Shown: positions 1 through 8,141 of the stretch, in pieces | How the letters are laid out: every line of letters starts with the position of its first letter | Position numbering within the stretch: position 1 is the first letter of the stretch | Source of the DNA: Marnyiella aurantia | GTDB lineage: Bacteria > Bacteroidota > Bacteroidia > Flavobacteriales > Weeksellaceae | DNA length: 64,000 bases | Assembly: GCF_014041915.1 (NCBI RefSeq) | Contig: NZ_CP059472.1 | Location: forward strand, 496,001 to 560,000 | Direction of reading: 5' to 3' | Program-made: the position numbers and the translations under genes | Notes under the pieces: generated by a model | Databases searched by the model: none | The model's input: only the letters and a program-made list of their open reading frames with translations | What the model was told of the DNA's origin: nothing

Positions 1-10
1 TTTAGGGTCT

Positions 11-559
11 ATGAAACCTATTAAAATATTTACGCTGTTGGTTGGCATCATTTGGGTTGGATTAGGGGCAATTATTCTTAGTCATATATACTTTTATGCC
101 TTTTCAGAAGCCAATAAGTTTTTTCTTTTTTCGGCTACCATTCAAATTTTGCTTACAGCTATTGCATTATGGATTTATCTCTATCAGTTAATTACAATTT
201 ACCAAGTGGATATAACTGACCCGATTTTGAAAACACAGAAAAAATTGGCAGGCCTGAAAATATCAACGTTATGGGTTACACGTATCCTTTTTTTACAGCT
301 TCCTGTCTGGACCACCTTTTGGTGGCACGAAACAATGCTCACAGATTGGAATTTATTGCAATGGGCAATGACGGTAATAGCTACTGTTTTATTCACTTAT
401 GTTGCCATTTGGTTATTCTTCAATATTAAATACGAGAATAGGAATAAAAAGTGGTTTAAGCTCATTTTTAATGGAAAGGAATGGACACCATTGATGAAGT
501 CAATAGAATTATTGGAACAGGTAGAAGAATATAAGACCGACAAGAACGCCAGCACCTAA
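11..559 (+). CDS. Four-helix hypothetical membrane protein
   Basis: A 182-residue protein with about four hydrophobic helices (near residues 8-28, 38-60, 85-103 and 117-140) and a charged C-terminal tail rich in Lys and Glu. I recognise no catalytic motif, so the function is unknown; its size and topology resemble small inner-membrane proteins often seen beside regulators in Bacteroidota. The ATG lies only ten bases into the window, so the promoter and upstream neighbour cannot be seen. The stop codon is followed at once by a motif related to the one that follows the stop of the next gene (see the structured element at 562-864). It is probably a real gene because length, start and membrane pattern are coherent. 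Confidence 0.6.
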   Translation: MKPIKIFTLLVGIIWVGLGAIILSHIYFYAFSEANKFFLFSATIQILLTAIALWIYLYQLITIYQVDITDPILKTQKKLAGLKISTLWVTRILFLQLPVWTTFWWHETMLTDWNLLQWAMTVIATVLFTYVAIWLFFNIKYENRNKKWFKLIFNGKEWTPLMKSIELLEQVEEYKTDKNAST

Positions 560-561
560 CA

Positions 562-864
562 GCAAGCAAAAATAATTGCCGAGTTTTCAGGTAGTTGGAG
601 CTTTGTTTTCACGAACAATGTTTTATCTTGCCGACAGTACGCGGTTCGCTTTCATCGGCAACTATTCCTGCTCGCAACCGTTGGGAAAAATCGCCCTTTG
701 GGACGATTTTTCCCAATGACCGCCCGGCTCCGCCGTCAGTCGGGAAACCATCGTTGCATTCGCACGACGCTTTCCCAACTGCCGCCTTTGACGCATTCCG
801 GTGCGGAGCCTTTGGCTCCTCCCCGAAACGGCGACAAAGCCGGGCGGTCATTATCTGCAATTGT
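562..864. repeat. Structured non-coding element with nested hairpins
   Basis: A GC-richer stretch between two AT-rich membrane-protein genes. Overlapping short open frames occur on both strands, but none looks like protein. It contains perfect inverted repeats: 628-634 with 655-661, 681-693 with 704-716 (13 bp, loop can add CCC/GGG), 718-729 with 838-849 (12 bp, enclosing the rest), and 805-810 with 814-819. Its left end (acagcaagcaaaaataatt) resembles the reverse complement of its right end (attatctgcaattgt at 850-864). The right-end 15-mer recurs inverted at 1381-1395 with one mismatch. This is the architecture of an integron attC-like or other foldable recombination site, or of a structured RNA. 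The class is inference; the hairpins are seen directly. Confidence 0.6.
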
Positions 865-884
865 CCTAAAAGTTCCATAAACAA

Positions 885-1379
885 ATGAAATTTTTAAAAA
901 AATATTGGTATTACATTATAGGAGTTTTTGCAATTTGTATGTTTGTGAAACCTACTTTTTGTTTTATCATATTGGGTTCTGTTATTTTTTATGCTGGAAT
1001 TGATTATTATCGAGTTTTCAGAATTGTGAAAAATTATGGAATTGTAACAACTGGAAAAGTTATAAAATATACAAGAGGACAAAAAGGTTATCAAACTCCA
1101 ACAATAAATTTTTCTACAAAAAATGGAAAAACAATTGAAACCGAACCATATTTTTACGTTTCTAGTGATATCAATAAATTTAGAACATTCAAAAAATACA
1201 TTAAAAAACCAATCGAGATAAATTATAATCCTGAAAATCCTGAAGAATTCTTGATTGCTGATCAAAAAGGTATAAATGCTATGGGAATAATTATCTTAAT
1301 TTTAGTGGGTGCTCTTTTTGCAATAATAGGAACACTTGGCTTTTTAGAAATTATAGAAATGAATTTTAATAACAAATAA
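885..1379 (+). CDS. DUF3592-like membrane protein
   Basis: A 164-residue protein with an N-terminal hydrophobic pair of helices (residues about 7-45), a soluble central domain of about 75 residues and a C-terminal helix (about 130-152). The pattern of a GKV-type beta strand, a conserved NFSTKNG stretch and a YNPENPEEF turn matches DUF3592 proteins as I know them; that family has no established function. The gene is visibly more AT-rich than its surroundings, with long A and T runs. It sits between a structured element and an inverted copy of that element's end motif at 1381-1395, which suggests it may have arrived as a unit. The ATG follows the element by 20 bases. Confidence 0.6.
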   Translation: MKFLKKYWYYIIGVFAICMFVKPTFCFIILGSVIFYAGIDYYRVFRIVKNYGIVTTGKVIKYTRGQKGYQTPTINFSTKNGKTIETEPYFYVSSDINKFRTFKKYIKKPIEINYNPENPEEFLIADQKGINAMGIIILILVGALFAIIGTLGFLEIIEMNFNNK

Positions 1380-1380
1380 A

Positions 1381-1395
1381 ACAACTGCAGATAAT
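1381..1395. repeat. Inverted copy of element end motif
   Basis: The 15-mer acaactgcagataat begins two bases after the stop codon of the DUF3592-like gene. It is the reverse complement, with one mismatch, of 850-864 just upstream of the same gene. A related motif begins three bases after the stop of the first gene in the window. The gene is therefore bracketed by 14/15 inverted repeats. Confidence 0.6.
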
Positions 1396-1524
1396 AACTA
1401 AGCTTTCGTCGATCTTGAAAAGCCAACAATGAAAGCCCGTCAGTTCCTTCGCTGCGCTCTGGACAGGCTCACCTTCGGAAGCTTTTTTGGTAGTCTATAC
1501 TAAAATTGCACCTGATCATATGTC

Positions 1525-1830
1525 ATGAACAAAAATTACCTTTTTCCGGCTTTTGTTTTCTTCATCGGTGCTGTATCGGTGCTGCTGGACTGGATTATCT
1601 TTTGGAAGAAAAATTATCAGGGTGATTTTCCGGAACTTAGGGAAGCTTATATCAACCACTTCCCCAATTTTCTGCAACCCTTTTTCAACTCAAAACTTTC
1701 CACTTTCTTCTTTGTGCTTGCCTGCTCAGCCGCCGGCTGGATTTTCCTGAAGCAGCAGCACCTGATATACAAACTGTTGGCAGTAAGTTCTTTCCTGCTT
1801 GCTTTTTGGTATTTGTTTACGCTAATGTGA
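1525..1830 (+). CDS. Small three-helix membrane protein
   Basis: A 101-residue hydrophobic protein with helices near residues 7-27, 58-75 and 82-100, and a charged soluble loop at about 28-50. I do not recognise a family. The 145 bases upstream hold the tail of the cassette-like element and a GC-rich segment (about 1430-1490). No operon partner is evident: the next gene starts about 240 bases downstream. Coding status is supported by a consistent membrane pattern and a clean ATG, but homologue evidence would be needed to be sure. Confidence 0.5.
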   Translation: MNKNYLFPAFVFFIGAVSVLLDWIIFWKKNYQGDFPELREAYINHFPNFLQPFFNSKLSTFFFVLACSAAGWIFLKQQHLIYKLLAVSSFLLAFWYLFTLM

Positions 1831-2072
1831 TAAAGCAGAAAGACAAGACACAAGCAAATATTTCTATTCTATTGCCTGGCTTGGGGTAGTTATAAGAAGA
1901 TTAGTGCCTGTTTATCAAATTTAACCTCCTTCAGGACCATAATTATTTATGCCGATACCCTATTTCTAAGGCTGTTTTTCTATTTTAGACAACCGCAATT
2001 GCCTGGTGCGGCATACTGTCCGTTTAATCAGGAATATGCGCAGTTCTTAGTACACCTATCAAAGGAAGAATT

Positions 2073-2696
2073 ATGGAAAATTTTGACAGAAAAAAACACT
2101 GGGAAAACATTTACCAGACTAAGGAACTGAAAGACGTTAGCTGGTTTCAGCCAAAACCGGATACTTCACTGGATTTCTTCAAACAGTATAATGTGCCCCA
2201 AACTGCAAAAGTAATTGACATTGGCGGCGGCGACAGCCTGCTGCCCGACCATCTGCTCACGCTGGGGTATGAGGATATTACAGTACTTGATATTTCTGAG
2301 GCGGCAGTATACCGGGCAAAACAGCGGCTGGGCGAACAGGCTGATAAGGTAAAGTGGCTTGTTGCGGACGTTTCGGATTTCAATCCGACCGTGAAGTATG
2401 ATTTTTGGCACGACAGGGCGGCATTTCATTTCCTGACCGACCAAGATGAAATCAATAAATATGTAAAAACAGCACACGAGAACATAAATCCCGGCGGTAT
2501 CATGGTAATCGGGACATTTTCTGAACTGGGTCCCAAAAAATGCAGCGGAATAGAGATCAGGCAGTATACTGCGGAATCCCTGTCGGAAGTTTTTCATGAT
2601 GGTTTTGAGAAAATCAGCTGCTTTACGGCCGATCACACGACACCGTTCGATACTGTACAGAATTTTGTCTTCTGCAGTTTTCGGAAAACCATTTAA
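2073..2696 (+). CDS. Class I SAM-dependent methyltransferase
   Basis: A 207-residue enzyme. Residues about 46-52 carry the glycine-rich SAM-binding motif VIDIGGGDS, followed by the acidic end of strand beta2 (TVLDIS, near 71-76) and a WHDRAAFHF segment at about 110-118, typical of methyltransferase domain 25-like proteins. The N-terminus (DRKKHWENIYQTK) matches small bacterial methyltransferases often annotated as thiopurine or TehB-like, but the substrate cannot be told from sequence. It is cytosolic with no signal peptide. It is followed after six bases by the interrupted doxX frame and then chrA, so the three may be cotranscribed. Confidence 0.85.
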   Translation: MENFDRKKHWENIYQTKELKDVSWFQPKPDTSLDFFKQYNVPQTAKVIDIGGGDSLLPDHLLTLGYEDITVLDISEAAVYRAKQRLGEQADKVKWLVADVSDFNPTVKYDFWHDRAAFHFLTDQDEINKYVKTAHENINPGGIMVIGTFSELGPKKCSGIEIRQYTAESLSEVFHDGFEKISCFTADHTTPFDTVQNFVFCSFRKTI

Positions 2697-2702
2697 AATC
2701 AG

Positions 2703-3146
2703 ATGTTTAGACGACTTATTTACACCGACCAATCTCCCACTACCATGCTGATCCGTCTGATGGTGGGCGCCGTTTTCCTGTCCGAAGGTCTGCAGAAATT
2801 CCTTTTTCCCGGTGTGCGTGGTGCCGGCAGGTTTAAGAAAATCGGCCTGCCGGAGCCGGAATTCCTGGGAAATCTGGTGGGCTGACTGGAAATCCTTTGT
2901 GGATTGTTAATTTTGCTCGGGTTGCTTACAAGAATCGCTACCGTTCCGCTGATGATCATTATGGTGGTCGCTCTGACCAGCACAAAAATGGAAATCCTGG
3001 CGGACAAGGGTTTTTGGGAGATGGCGCATGCCGCCAGAACCGACTGGGCCATGCTGTTGGGCAGTATTTTTTTGTTGATGAAAGGCGCTGGACGCTGGTC
3101 CCTGGATAAAATGATAACTACGGAATGGACGACAAAAGAATACTGA
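2703..3146 (+). pseudogene. DoxX family membrane protein, interrupted by TGA
   Basis: The reading frame from ATG 2703 to the stop at 3144-3146 encodes a DoxX-type four-helix membrane protein of about 147 residues, but codon 61 (2883-2885) is TGA. The part before it (LMVGAVFLSEGLQKFLFPG) and the part after it (LEILCGLLILLGLLTRIATV) align with one continuous DoxX protein without loss of frame. A single substitution or a sequencing error would explain this. Without correction the protein would end after its first transmembrane region. The C-terminal end overlaps the chrA start at 3125 by 22 bases, which suggests translational coupling in the intact ancestor. DoxX proteins are membrane components linked to redox and thiol stress. 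Confidence 0.8.
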
Positions 3147-4255
3147 GAGAAATTGCCGCCGTCTTCCTGAAACTGGGATTCATCGGTTTCGGGGGTCCCG
3201 CCGCACATATAGCGATGATGCGGGAAGAAGTAGTCACAAAAAGAAAATGGTTCTCCGAAGCACACTTCTTGGACCTCGTAGGCGCCACCAACCTCATTCC
3301 GGGGCCCAACAGCACAGAACTGGCCATACACATCGGTCACGAAAAGGGTGGTTGGAAGGGATTGCTCCTGGCCGGACTCTGCTTTATCCTGCCCGCCGTC
3401 CTGATCACAGGAATATTTGCCTGGCTCTACAAACAATACGGGCAGGTTCCGGCCGTACAGCCTTTTATCTACGGTATAAAACCCGCTATTATCGCTATTA
3501 TCCTGGGTGCCGTTTTTCCATTGGCCCGCACCTCGCTCAAATCTTTGCAACTCACTATAATAGGCCTTACAGTCCTGGCCGGAGCGCTGGCAGGCATTAG
3601 CGAAATCTATCTGATGTTTGGCGCGGGATTTACTGCCCTTTTATTGGCCTGGCTGCAGGACGGCGGTAAGAAGGGCTTTCAGAGTCTGATTCCTTTGAGC
3701 TTGTTGGCGGTTCCGTCAACGACGTTTCTTTCTGCTACCAATACCAGTCTGTTCTGGATTTTCCTGAAGATAGGCGCTGTACTTTACGGCAGTGGTTACG
3801 TACTTTTTGCATTCCTGGACACTGAGCTTGTAGCTACCGGACTACTCAGCCGCCAGCAGCTTATTGATGCCATAGCTGTTGGCCAGTTTACGCCGGGACC
3901 GGTCTTTTCTTCGGTTACCTTTATCGGCTATCAGATCAATGGCCTTACCGGCGCCATTGTATCTACCCTGGCCATTTTCCTGCCGTCTTTTGTATTTGTG
4001 GCACTCATTGGTCCTGTGGTAAGATACATGCGCGGATCCCGGCTTTTCCCAGCCTTTCTGGGCGCGGTTAATGTTGCCTCAGTTGCACTTATTGCGGCGG
4101 TGTGTATAGACATGGCCGCCGAAACCATTGCCGGATGGCGCACCATTCTGATTGCCATAGTTAGCATTCTTGTGGCTTTTGGTTACCGTAAACTTAACAG
4201 CGCCTTTGTCGTATTAGGGGGTTCACTATTGGGATATCTGCTCACGTTAATATGA
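3125..4255 (+). CDS. chrA: Chromate efflux transporter ChrA
   Basis: A 376-residue inner-membrane protein made of two homologous halves, as in long-chain CHR family transporters. The first half has FGGPAAHIAMMREE and GATNLIPGPNS; the second has GSGYVLFAFLDTE and GQFTPGPVFSSVTFIGY. The two PGP motifs and the duplicated arrangement are diagnostic for ChrA. The family exports chromate or acts as a chromate/sulfate antiporter using the proton-motive force. The ATG at 3125 lies inside the end of the doxX frame, which argues for an operon. No chromate-responsive regulator is adjacent, so the physiological substrate remains an inference from family. Confidence 0.92.
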   Translation: MDDKRILREIAAVFLKLGFIGFGGPAAHIAMMREEVVTKRKWFSEAHFLDLVGATNLIPGPNSTELAIHIGHEKGGWKGLLLAGLCFILPAVLITGIFAWLYKQYGQVPAVQPFIYGIKPAIIAIILGAVFPLARTSLKSLQLTIIGLTVLAGALAGISEIYLMFGAGFTALLLAWLQDGGKKGFQSLIPLSLLAVPSTTFLSATNTSLFWIFLKIGAVLYGSGYVLFAFLDTELVATGLLSRQQLIDAIAVGQFTPGPVFSSVTFIGYQINGLTGAIVSTLAIFLPSFVFVALIGPVVRYMRGSRLFPAFLGAVNVASVALIAAVCIDMAAETIAGWRTILIAIVSILVAFGYRKLNSAFVVLGGSLLGYLLTLI

Positions 4256-4387
4256 CTGCTGCACTTTTATTCCCGGTAAAATGTAAATTAACCTGGCCAA
4301 GCTGGATTATTGCTACATTTATCTAACGCAAACCGGGATGACGAGGCTTTTTTTTGCAGGCGACGTCATTCAGAAAAACAATACGCT

Positions 4388-4792
4388 ATGTCCTACGGAA
4401 ACATTAACCTGAACGAAGAAGTCACCACATTCCTGGATCAGATGCACCATCCTTCCAGAGCTGGTATTGATCAGTTACGGAACATAATCCTGTTTGCCAG
4501 CAGATCGCTCACCGAGAACATCAAGTGGAACGGACCCAATTACAGCGTGGGTGGTGAAGACCGCATTACAATGAAAATCCAGCCTCCCACTCGACCTGTT
4601 CAGTTAATTTTTCACCGCGGTGCCAAAAAAAAGGAGCAACCTGAACAAAGACTTATCGCTCATAAAAGCAATTTACTTGACTGGAGGGAAAATGACCGCG
4701 CCATAATGACCTTTCGAAATCTGCATGAGATTGAAGATAGCCAGGCAGAACTTCTGGAAATCATTATTGAATGGATTGCGGCGGAAGAATAG
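4388..4792 (+). CDS. DUF1801 domain protein
   Basis: A small soluble protein of 134 residues. The pattern matches DUF1801 (YdhG-like) proteins: a helix ending in FLDQMHHPSR, then ITENIKWNGPNYS-type beta strands, a conserved phenylalanine-histidine segment (LIFHRGAKKK) and a C-terminal helix. The fold is related to frataxin-like iron-binding proteins, but no activity is proven. I chose ATG 4388 because the family begins a few residues before the first helix; the same frame opens at 4310 without homologous sequence. It overlaps the following frame slightly if that gene used its earliest start. Confidence 0.75.
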   Translation: MSYGNINLNEEVTTFLDQMHHPSRAGIDQLRNIILFASRSLTENIKWNGPNYSVGGEDRITMKIQPPTRPVQLIFHRGAKKKEQPEQRLIAHKSNLLDWRENDRAIMTFRNLHEIEDSQAELLEIIIEWIAAEE

Positions 4793-4845
4793 AGCAACGC
4801 TTAGACAAAAATTTGATGACAAAAAATGAAAGAAAAATCACAACT

Positions 4846-5250
4846 ATGAGTACAAATTGCCCGGCAGCACCTGCTGATAAAAAAGAGTATTTGACAGATA
4901 TTGGTCAAATTCTGGTCAGAGAGTATGGCACTAAGATGTATTACAAAACCGAGGAAGTGGAAAAGGCGCATAAAAAGAGCAAGTGGTACGAAGGTCTGGA
5001 TTTTTCCTGCTGGGGCATGAGCACCTTTTCGTCACATGAAGATTTTGACCGGCATCACGAAGCCACAGGCGAGCATTGCGACTATGCGGAGATGAAATCC
5101 GAGATGTTGAACGGCCTTTCTATTAGCGATGGATATCAAATATTTGAAAATATGGAAATTGACGCATCATGGTTGGATTTTGGAGAAGTGTTCGGCTTAG
5201 CCGCAGATGGTCTGGGGCAATTTGTTGCCGGCATATTCGATGGAATATAG
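4846..5250 (+). CDS. Hypothetical soluble protein, about 134 aa
   Basis: Encodes a soluble protein with several aromatic and acidic stretches (YYKTEEVEKAHKKSKWYEG; HHEATGEHCDYAEMK; DASWLDFGEVFG). I recognise no family with confidence. The His/Cys-containing HHEATGEHC segment could bind metal, but this is speculative. ATG 4846 is preferred because the sequence before it (back to 4816 or 4771) looks like leader rather than protein; ATG 4816 is a possible alternative. The gene follows the DUF1801 gene closely and precedes a DUF2071 gene in the same orientation. Confidence 0.55.
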   Translation: MSTNCPAAPADKKEYLTDIGQILVREYGTKMYYKTEEVEKAHKKSKWYEGLDFSCWGMSTFSSHEDFDRHHEATGEHCDYAEMKSEMLNGLSISDGYQIFENMEIDASWLDFGEVFGLAADGLGQFVAGIFDGI

Positions 5251-5288
5251 AATAATTTTAAAAACGATTTCCCAAAAAAAATAAATTA

Positions 5289-6005
5289 ATGTTTAAAATA
5301 CCAACCATTCACGGCTACATTGACCGTCGGATTTTAGTGAACTATTCCGCGGACCCAGAAGCAGTACAAAAGATTTTACCTTATCCTTTTCGGCCAAAAC
5401 CGTATAAGGACAGAGCAATTGTCGGAATCTGTTTAATCCGGCTGAAGCACATTAAACCCAAAGGGTTTTATAATTTTATGGGCGTCAACTCGGAGAATGG
5501 CGCGCATAGAATCGCTGTGGAATGGGATGACAACGGGCTCACAAAATCTGGTGTTTATATTCCACGCAGGGACACCTCACTTATACTAAATACCATTGTG
5601 GGCGGAAGGATTTTTCCAGGCGAACATCATCAGGCAAAATTCAACGTTCATGAAGTATTGCAAGATTATAATGTTGCTTTCAAAAGTTCTGATGGTACAG
5701 AGGTGTCTGTCAATGCTTCAGTAACACACTCATTCAGTGAAAAATCTATTTTCGATACTATTGAAGATGCTTCTGAATTTTTAAAAAAAGGAGAATTGGG
5801 ATATTCACCTTACGGCATTAAGTTCCAGGGACTACGCCTGCACACTTACAAATGGGAAGTGCAGCCATTAAAGGTTCACAAAGTGAAATCAAGTGTTTTT
5901 GAAAACAAAGAAATATTCCCTGAAGGTTCAGTACGTTTTGATAACGCATTACTTATGACGAATATCGAGCATGAGTGGCACAGCGTGAAGGGAACTACCC
6001 GGTAG
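5289..6005 (+). CDS. DUF2071 domain protein
   Basis: A 238-residue protein beginning MFKIPTIHGYIDRRILVNY, followed by the DPEAVQKILPYPFRPKPY segment typical of DUF2071, a family structurally related to acetoacetate decarboxylase. It lacks a signal peptide or membrane helix. No substrate is known for the family. It stands 38 bases after the previous gene, with an A-rich leader, and may be cotranscribed with it. Downstream lies an array of degenerate repeats rather than a classical terminator. Confidence 0.75.
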   Translation: MFKIPTIHGYIDRRILVNYSADPEAVQKILPYPFRPKPYKDRAIVGICLIRLKHIKPKGFYNFMGVNSENGAHRIAVEWDDNGLTKSGVYIPRRDTSLILNTIVGGRIFPGEHHQAKFNVHEVLQDYNVAFKSSDGTEVSVNASVTHSFSEKSIFDTIEDASEFLKKGELGYSPYGIKFQGLRLHTYKWEVQPLKVHKVKSSVFENKEIFPEGSVRFDNALLMTNIEHEWHSVKGTTR

Positions 6006-6029
6006 GTTTGCACTTAACTCATATAAATA

Positions 6030-6545
6030 TGTAAAATCCGTGCGAAAAGTAAGGGCACAGATTCGCACAGATAAAAATCAGCGAAATCTGCGCCATCCGC
6101 GGGAGATAAGCAATAAAGATAGTTTATGACCGCGCAAGATTACAGCACACAGATTACACAGTTCGCACCGATAAGAATCTGCGAAATCTGCGGCATCTGC
6201 GGCATCTGCGGGGGAATAAAAGCCTTAAGATTTTTGAATCCGCGCTTGATTACATCACACAGATAACACAGATTTACACAGATAAGAATCTTCGAAATCT
6301 GCGGCATCTACGAGAACATAACAAAAAAATCCGTGAAATTCGTGAGATCCGTGCGTGAAAATATATTTAAACAGATTACACAGATTTGCACAGATAATAA
6401 ATCAGCGATATCAGCGATATCAGCGGGCACTAAACAAAAACAATCTGTGAAATCCGTGAGATCCGTGCGGGAAAATATATTTAAACAGATTACACAGAAA
6501 TGCACAGTTAAGAATTCGCGAAATCTATGAAATCTGCGGGATCCA
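6030..6545. repeat. Array of degenerate short direct repeats
   Basis: About five imperfect units built from the phrases acagattacacagat, gcacagataa, gcgaaatctgcg and ccgtgagatccgtgcg, each roughly 90-120 bases apart. Two longer blocks containing gaaaatatatttaaacagattacacag repeat nearly exactly around 6356 and 6469. Short open frames on both strands inside the array simply translate the repeat and are not genes. Arrays of this type occur between genes in many bacterial genomes as I recall them; their origin and function are unknown. The array ends beside the tRNA terminator. Confidence 0.75.
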
Positions 6546-6549
6546 TAAC

Positions 6550-6580
6550 AAAGAAGAGAACCACTTTTGTGATTCTCTTT
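6550..6580 (-). terminator. Rho-independent terminator of tRNA-Met
   Basis: On the minus strand, just after the tRNA 3' end, gagaatcac (6577-6569) pairs with gtggttctc (6564-6556) around a four-base loop and is followed by a T-rich tail. One G-T pair occurs in a nine-base stem. Confidence 0.65.
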
Positions 6581-6586
6581 GCTTAG

Positions 6587-6659
<73 letters not shown>

Positions 6660-6735
6660 ATATGACTGCAAATATACAACTTTTTTTCAGATTTCAAAAT
6701 TAATTACGGGAATTTACATTCTCAGCTTAATTCAG

Positions 6736-6743
6736 TAACTTTG
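6736..6743 (+). promoter_or_regulatory. -7 promoter element (TAACTTTG)
   Basis: Matches the Bacteroidota consensus TAnnTTTG. The downstream ATG at 6747 is only three bases after it, so the transcript would be nearly leaderless or the start of translation lies slightly further in. No clear -33 box was identified. Confidence 0.5.
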
Positions 6744-6746
6744 TAT

Positions 6747-7358
6747 ATGGCAAAAATTCTGCGAATACACCCCGACAATCCACAGGATAACGTAATAAAT
6801 GAGGTAGTTACCGTGCTGAAGAACGGCGGACTCATCATCTACCCTTCCGATACGGTTTATGCGCTTGGCTGTAATATTTTTGACATCCGTGCCATGGAAA
6901 AATTGGCACAGCTGAAAAAAATAAAGCTCGAGAAGGCGCACTTTTCAATTATCTGCAACGACCTGAGCCATCTTTCCAATTTTACAAAACCAATAGACAC
7001 GGCTGTTTTCCGCTTCCTGAAAAGCAAGATTCCCGGGCCCTTCACCTTTATTCTTGAGGCCAATAAAAGTCTGCCACTGGCCTATAAAGGCAATAAAACC
7101 GTCGGGATCCGCGTGCCGGACCATGCCATCACGCAGCTGATTGTGGAAAAACTGGGTCACCCTATTGCATCTACGTCAATTAAGGATGATGATGAAGTCC
7201 TGGAATATTCCACCGATCCCGAACTGATTGCTGAAAAGTATGACAGCTTTGTAGATCTGGTCATTGACAGTGGCTACGGTGATAATATGGCCTCTACGGT
7301 GGTAGACCTTACCAGCGGTGAGCCGGAACTGATCCGCCAGGGAAAAGGAGAACTGTAA
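6747..7358 (+). CDS. YrdC/YciO/Sua5 family protein
   Basis: A 203-residue soluble protein of the YrdC fold. The N-terminal half contains GGLIIYPSDTVYALGCN, the conserved nucleotide/threonine-binding segment, then KAHFSIICNDLSHLSNF, and later PGPFTFILEA, GIRVPDH and ASTSIK. The family includes L-threonylcarbamoyladenylate synthases for tRNA t6A. The ICNDLSH segment and the lack of a C-terminal Sua5 domain make it closest to YciO, so it may not be the essential t6A enzyme. ATG 6747 is chosen over the upstream TTG at 6741. It heads a same-strand run with yaaA and prmC. Confidence 0.8.
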   Translation: MAKILRIHPDNPQDNVINEVVTVLKNGGLIIYPSDTVYALGCNIFDIRAMEKLAQLKKIKLEKAHFSIICNDLSHLSNFTKPIDTAVFRFLKSKIPGPFTFILEANKSLPLAYKGNKTVGIRVPDHAITQLIVEKLGHPIASTSIKDDDEVLEYSTDPELIAEKYDSFVDLVIDSGYGDNMASTVVDLTSGEPELIRQGKGEL

Positions 7359-7382
7359 TTCAATCTTACAAGAAAGACATTA

Positions 7383-8141
7383 ATGAAAATCATCACCTCA
7401 CCGGCCAAGCTTATGACCGTAGAACCGGCTGTCAGTCCGCTGAAATCTACTACTCCAACATTCATTGAAGATGCCGCTAATATCCACTCCTATCTGAAGG
7501 AAAAATCACCCAAATATCTGTCAGAACTCATGGAGATTTCGCAGAAACTTGCCGATGAAAACTGGGAGCGGAACCAAAACTGGAATCCAAAACCCTCTAA
7601 AAAAGAGTCAGCGCAGGCCATTTTTGCGTTTACCGGCGAAGTATACCGGGGTCTGGATGCACGAACGATGGACAGCGATTCTCTGAAATACCTGCAGAAG
7701 AATTACAGGATTCTCTCCGGACTTTACGGTCTGCTGAAACCCTCGGATAAGATCATGCTGTACCGTCTGGAAATGGGCCGCAAGTTTGAATTTGAACATT
7801 ATAAGAATCTTTATGAGTTTTGGCGTGAAAAACTGACCGAACAACTTAACAGCGAGCTGACTTCCAGAGACATCATCCTCAATCTGGCCAGTTCGGAATA
7901 TGTGAAAGCTCTCGACCGCAAAAAACTCAAGGCACCGGTGATCGATTTTGATTTTTTCGAACTTAAAGACGGTAAACTGAAAACCATCGTAGTGTACACC
8001 AAACATGCGCGCGGTATGATGGTGCGCTTCTGTGCCGAAACCCGTGCAAAAACACTGAACGACGTGAAAGCTTTTAATATGGAAGGATACAGGCTTGATG
8101 ATGACCTGTCCACTGCCACCAAACTTGTATTTACGCGTTGA
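7383..8141 (+). CDS. yaaA: Peroxide stress protein YaaA
   Basis: A 252-residue soluble protein starting MKIITSPAKLM, the signature of the YaaA/DUF328 family, with further conserved blocks FTGEVYRGLDA, YRILSGLYGLLKPSD, YRLEMGRKF and NLASSEYVKAL near residues 78-180. In E. coli YaaA lowers free iron during peroxide stress and binds DNA. The gene ends with a TGA whose last base is the A of the prmC ATG, so the two are translationally coupled. The product is of usual family length. Confidence 0.92.
   Translation: MKIITSPAKLMTVEPAVSPLKSTTPTFIEDAANIHSYLKEKSPKYLSELMEISQKLADENWERNQNWNPKPSKKESAQAIFAFTGEVYRGLDARTMDSDSLKYLQKNYRILSGLYGLLKPSDKIMLYRLEMGRKFEFEHYKNLYEFWREKLTEQLNSELTSRDIILNLASSEYVKALDRKKLKAPVIDFDFFELKDGKLKTIVVYTKHARGMMVRFCAETRAKTLNDVKAFNMEGYRLDDDLSTATKLVFTR

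Noticed and set aside
595..888. Open frames on both strands across the structured element
   Set aside because: They exist because the element is GC-richer and repeats symmetrically; the hairpins explain the sequence, and none of the frames has a credible protein pattern.
6030..6545. CRISPR array
   Set aside because: The repeats are degenerate, unequal in spacing, and lack distinct spacers; no cas genes are in the window.
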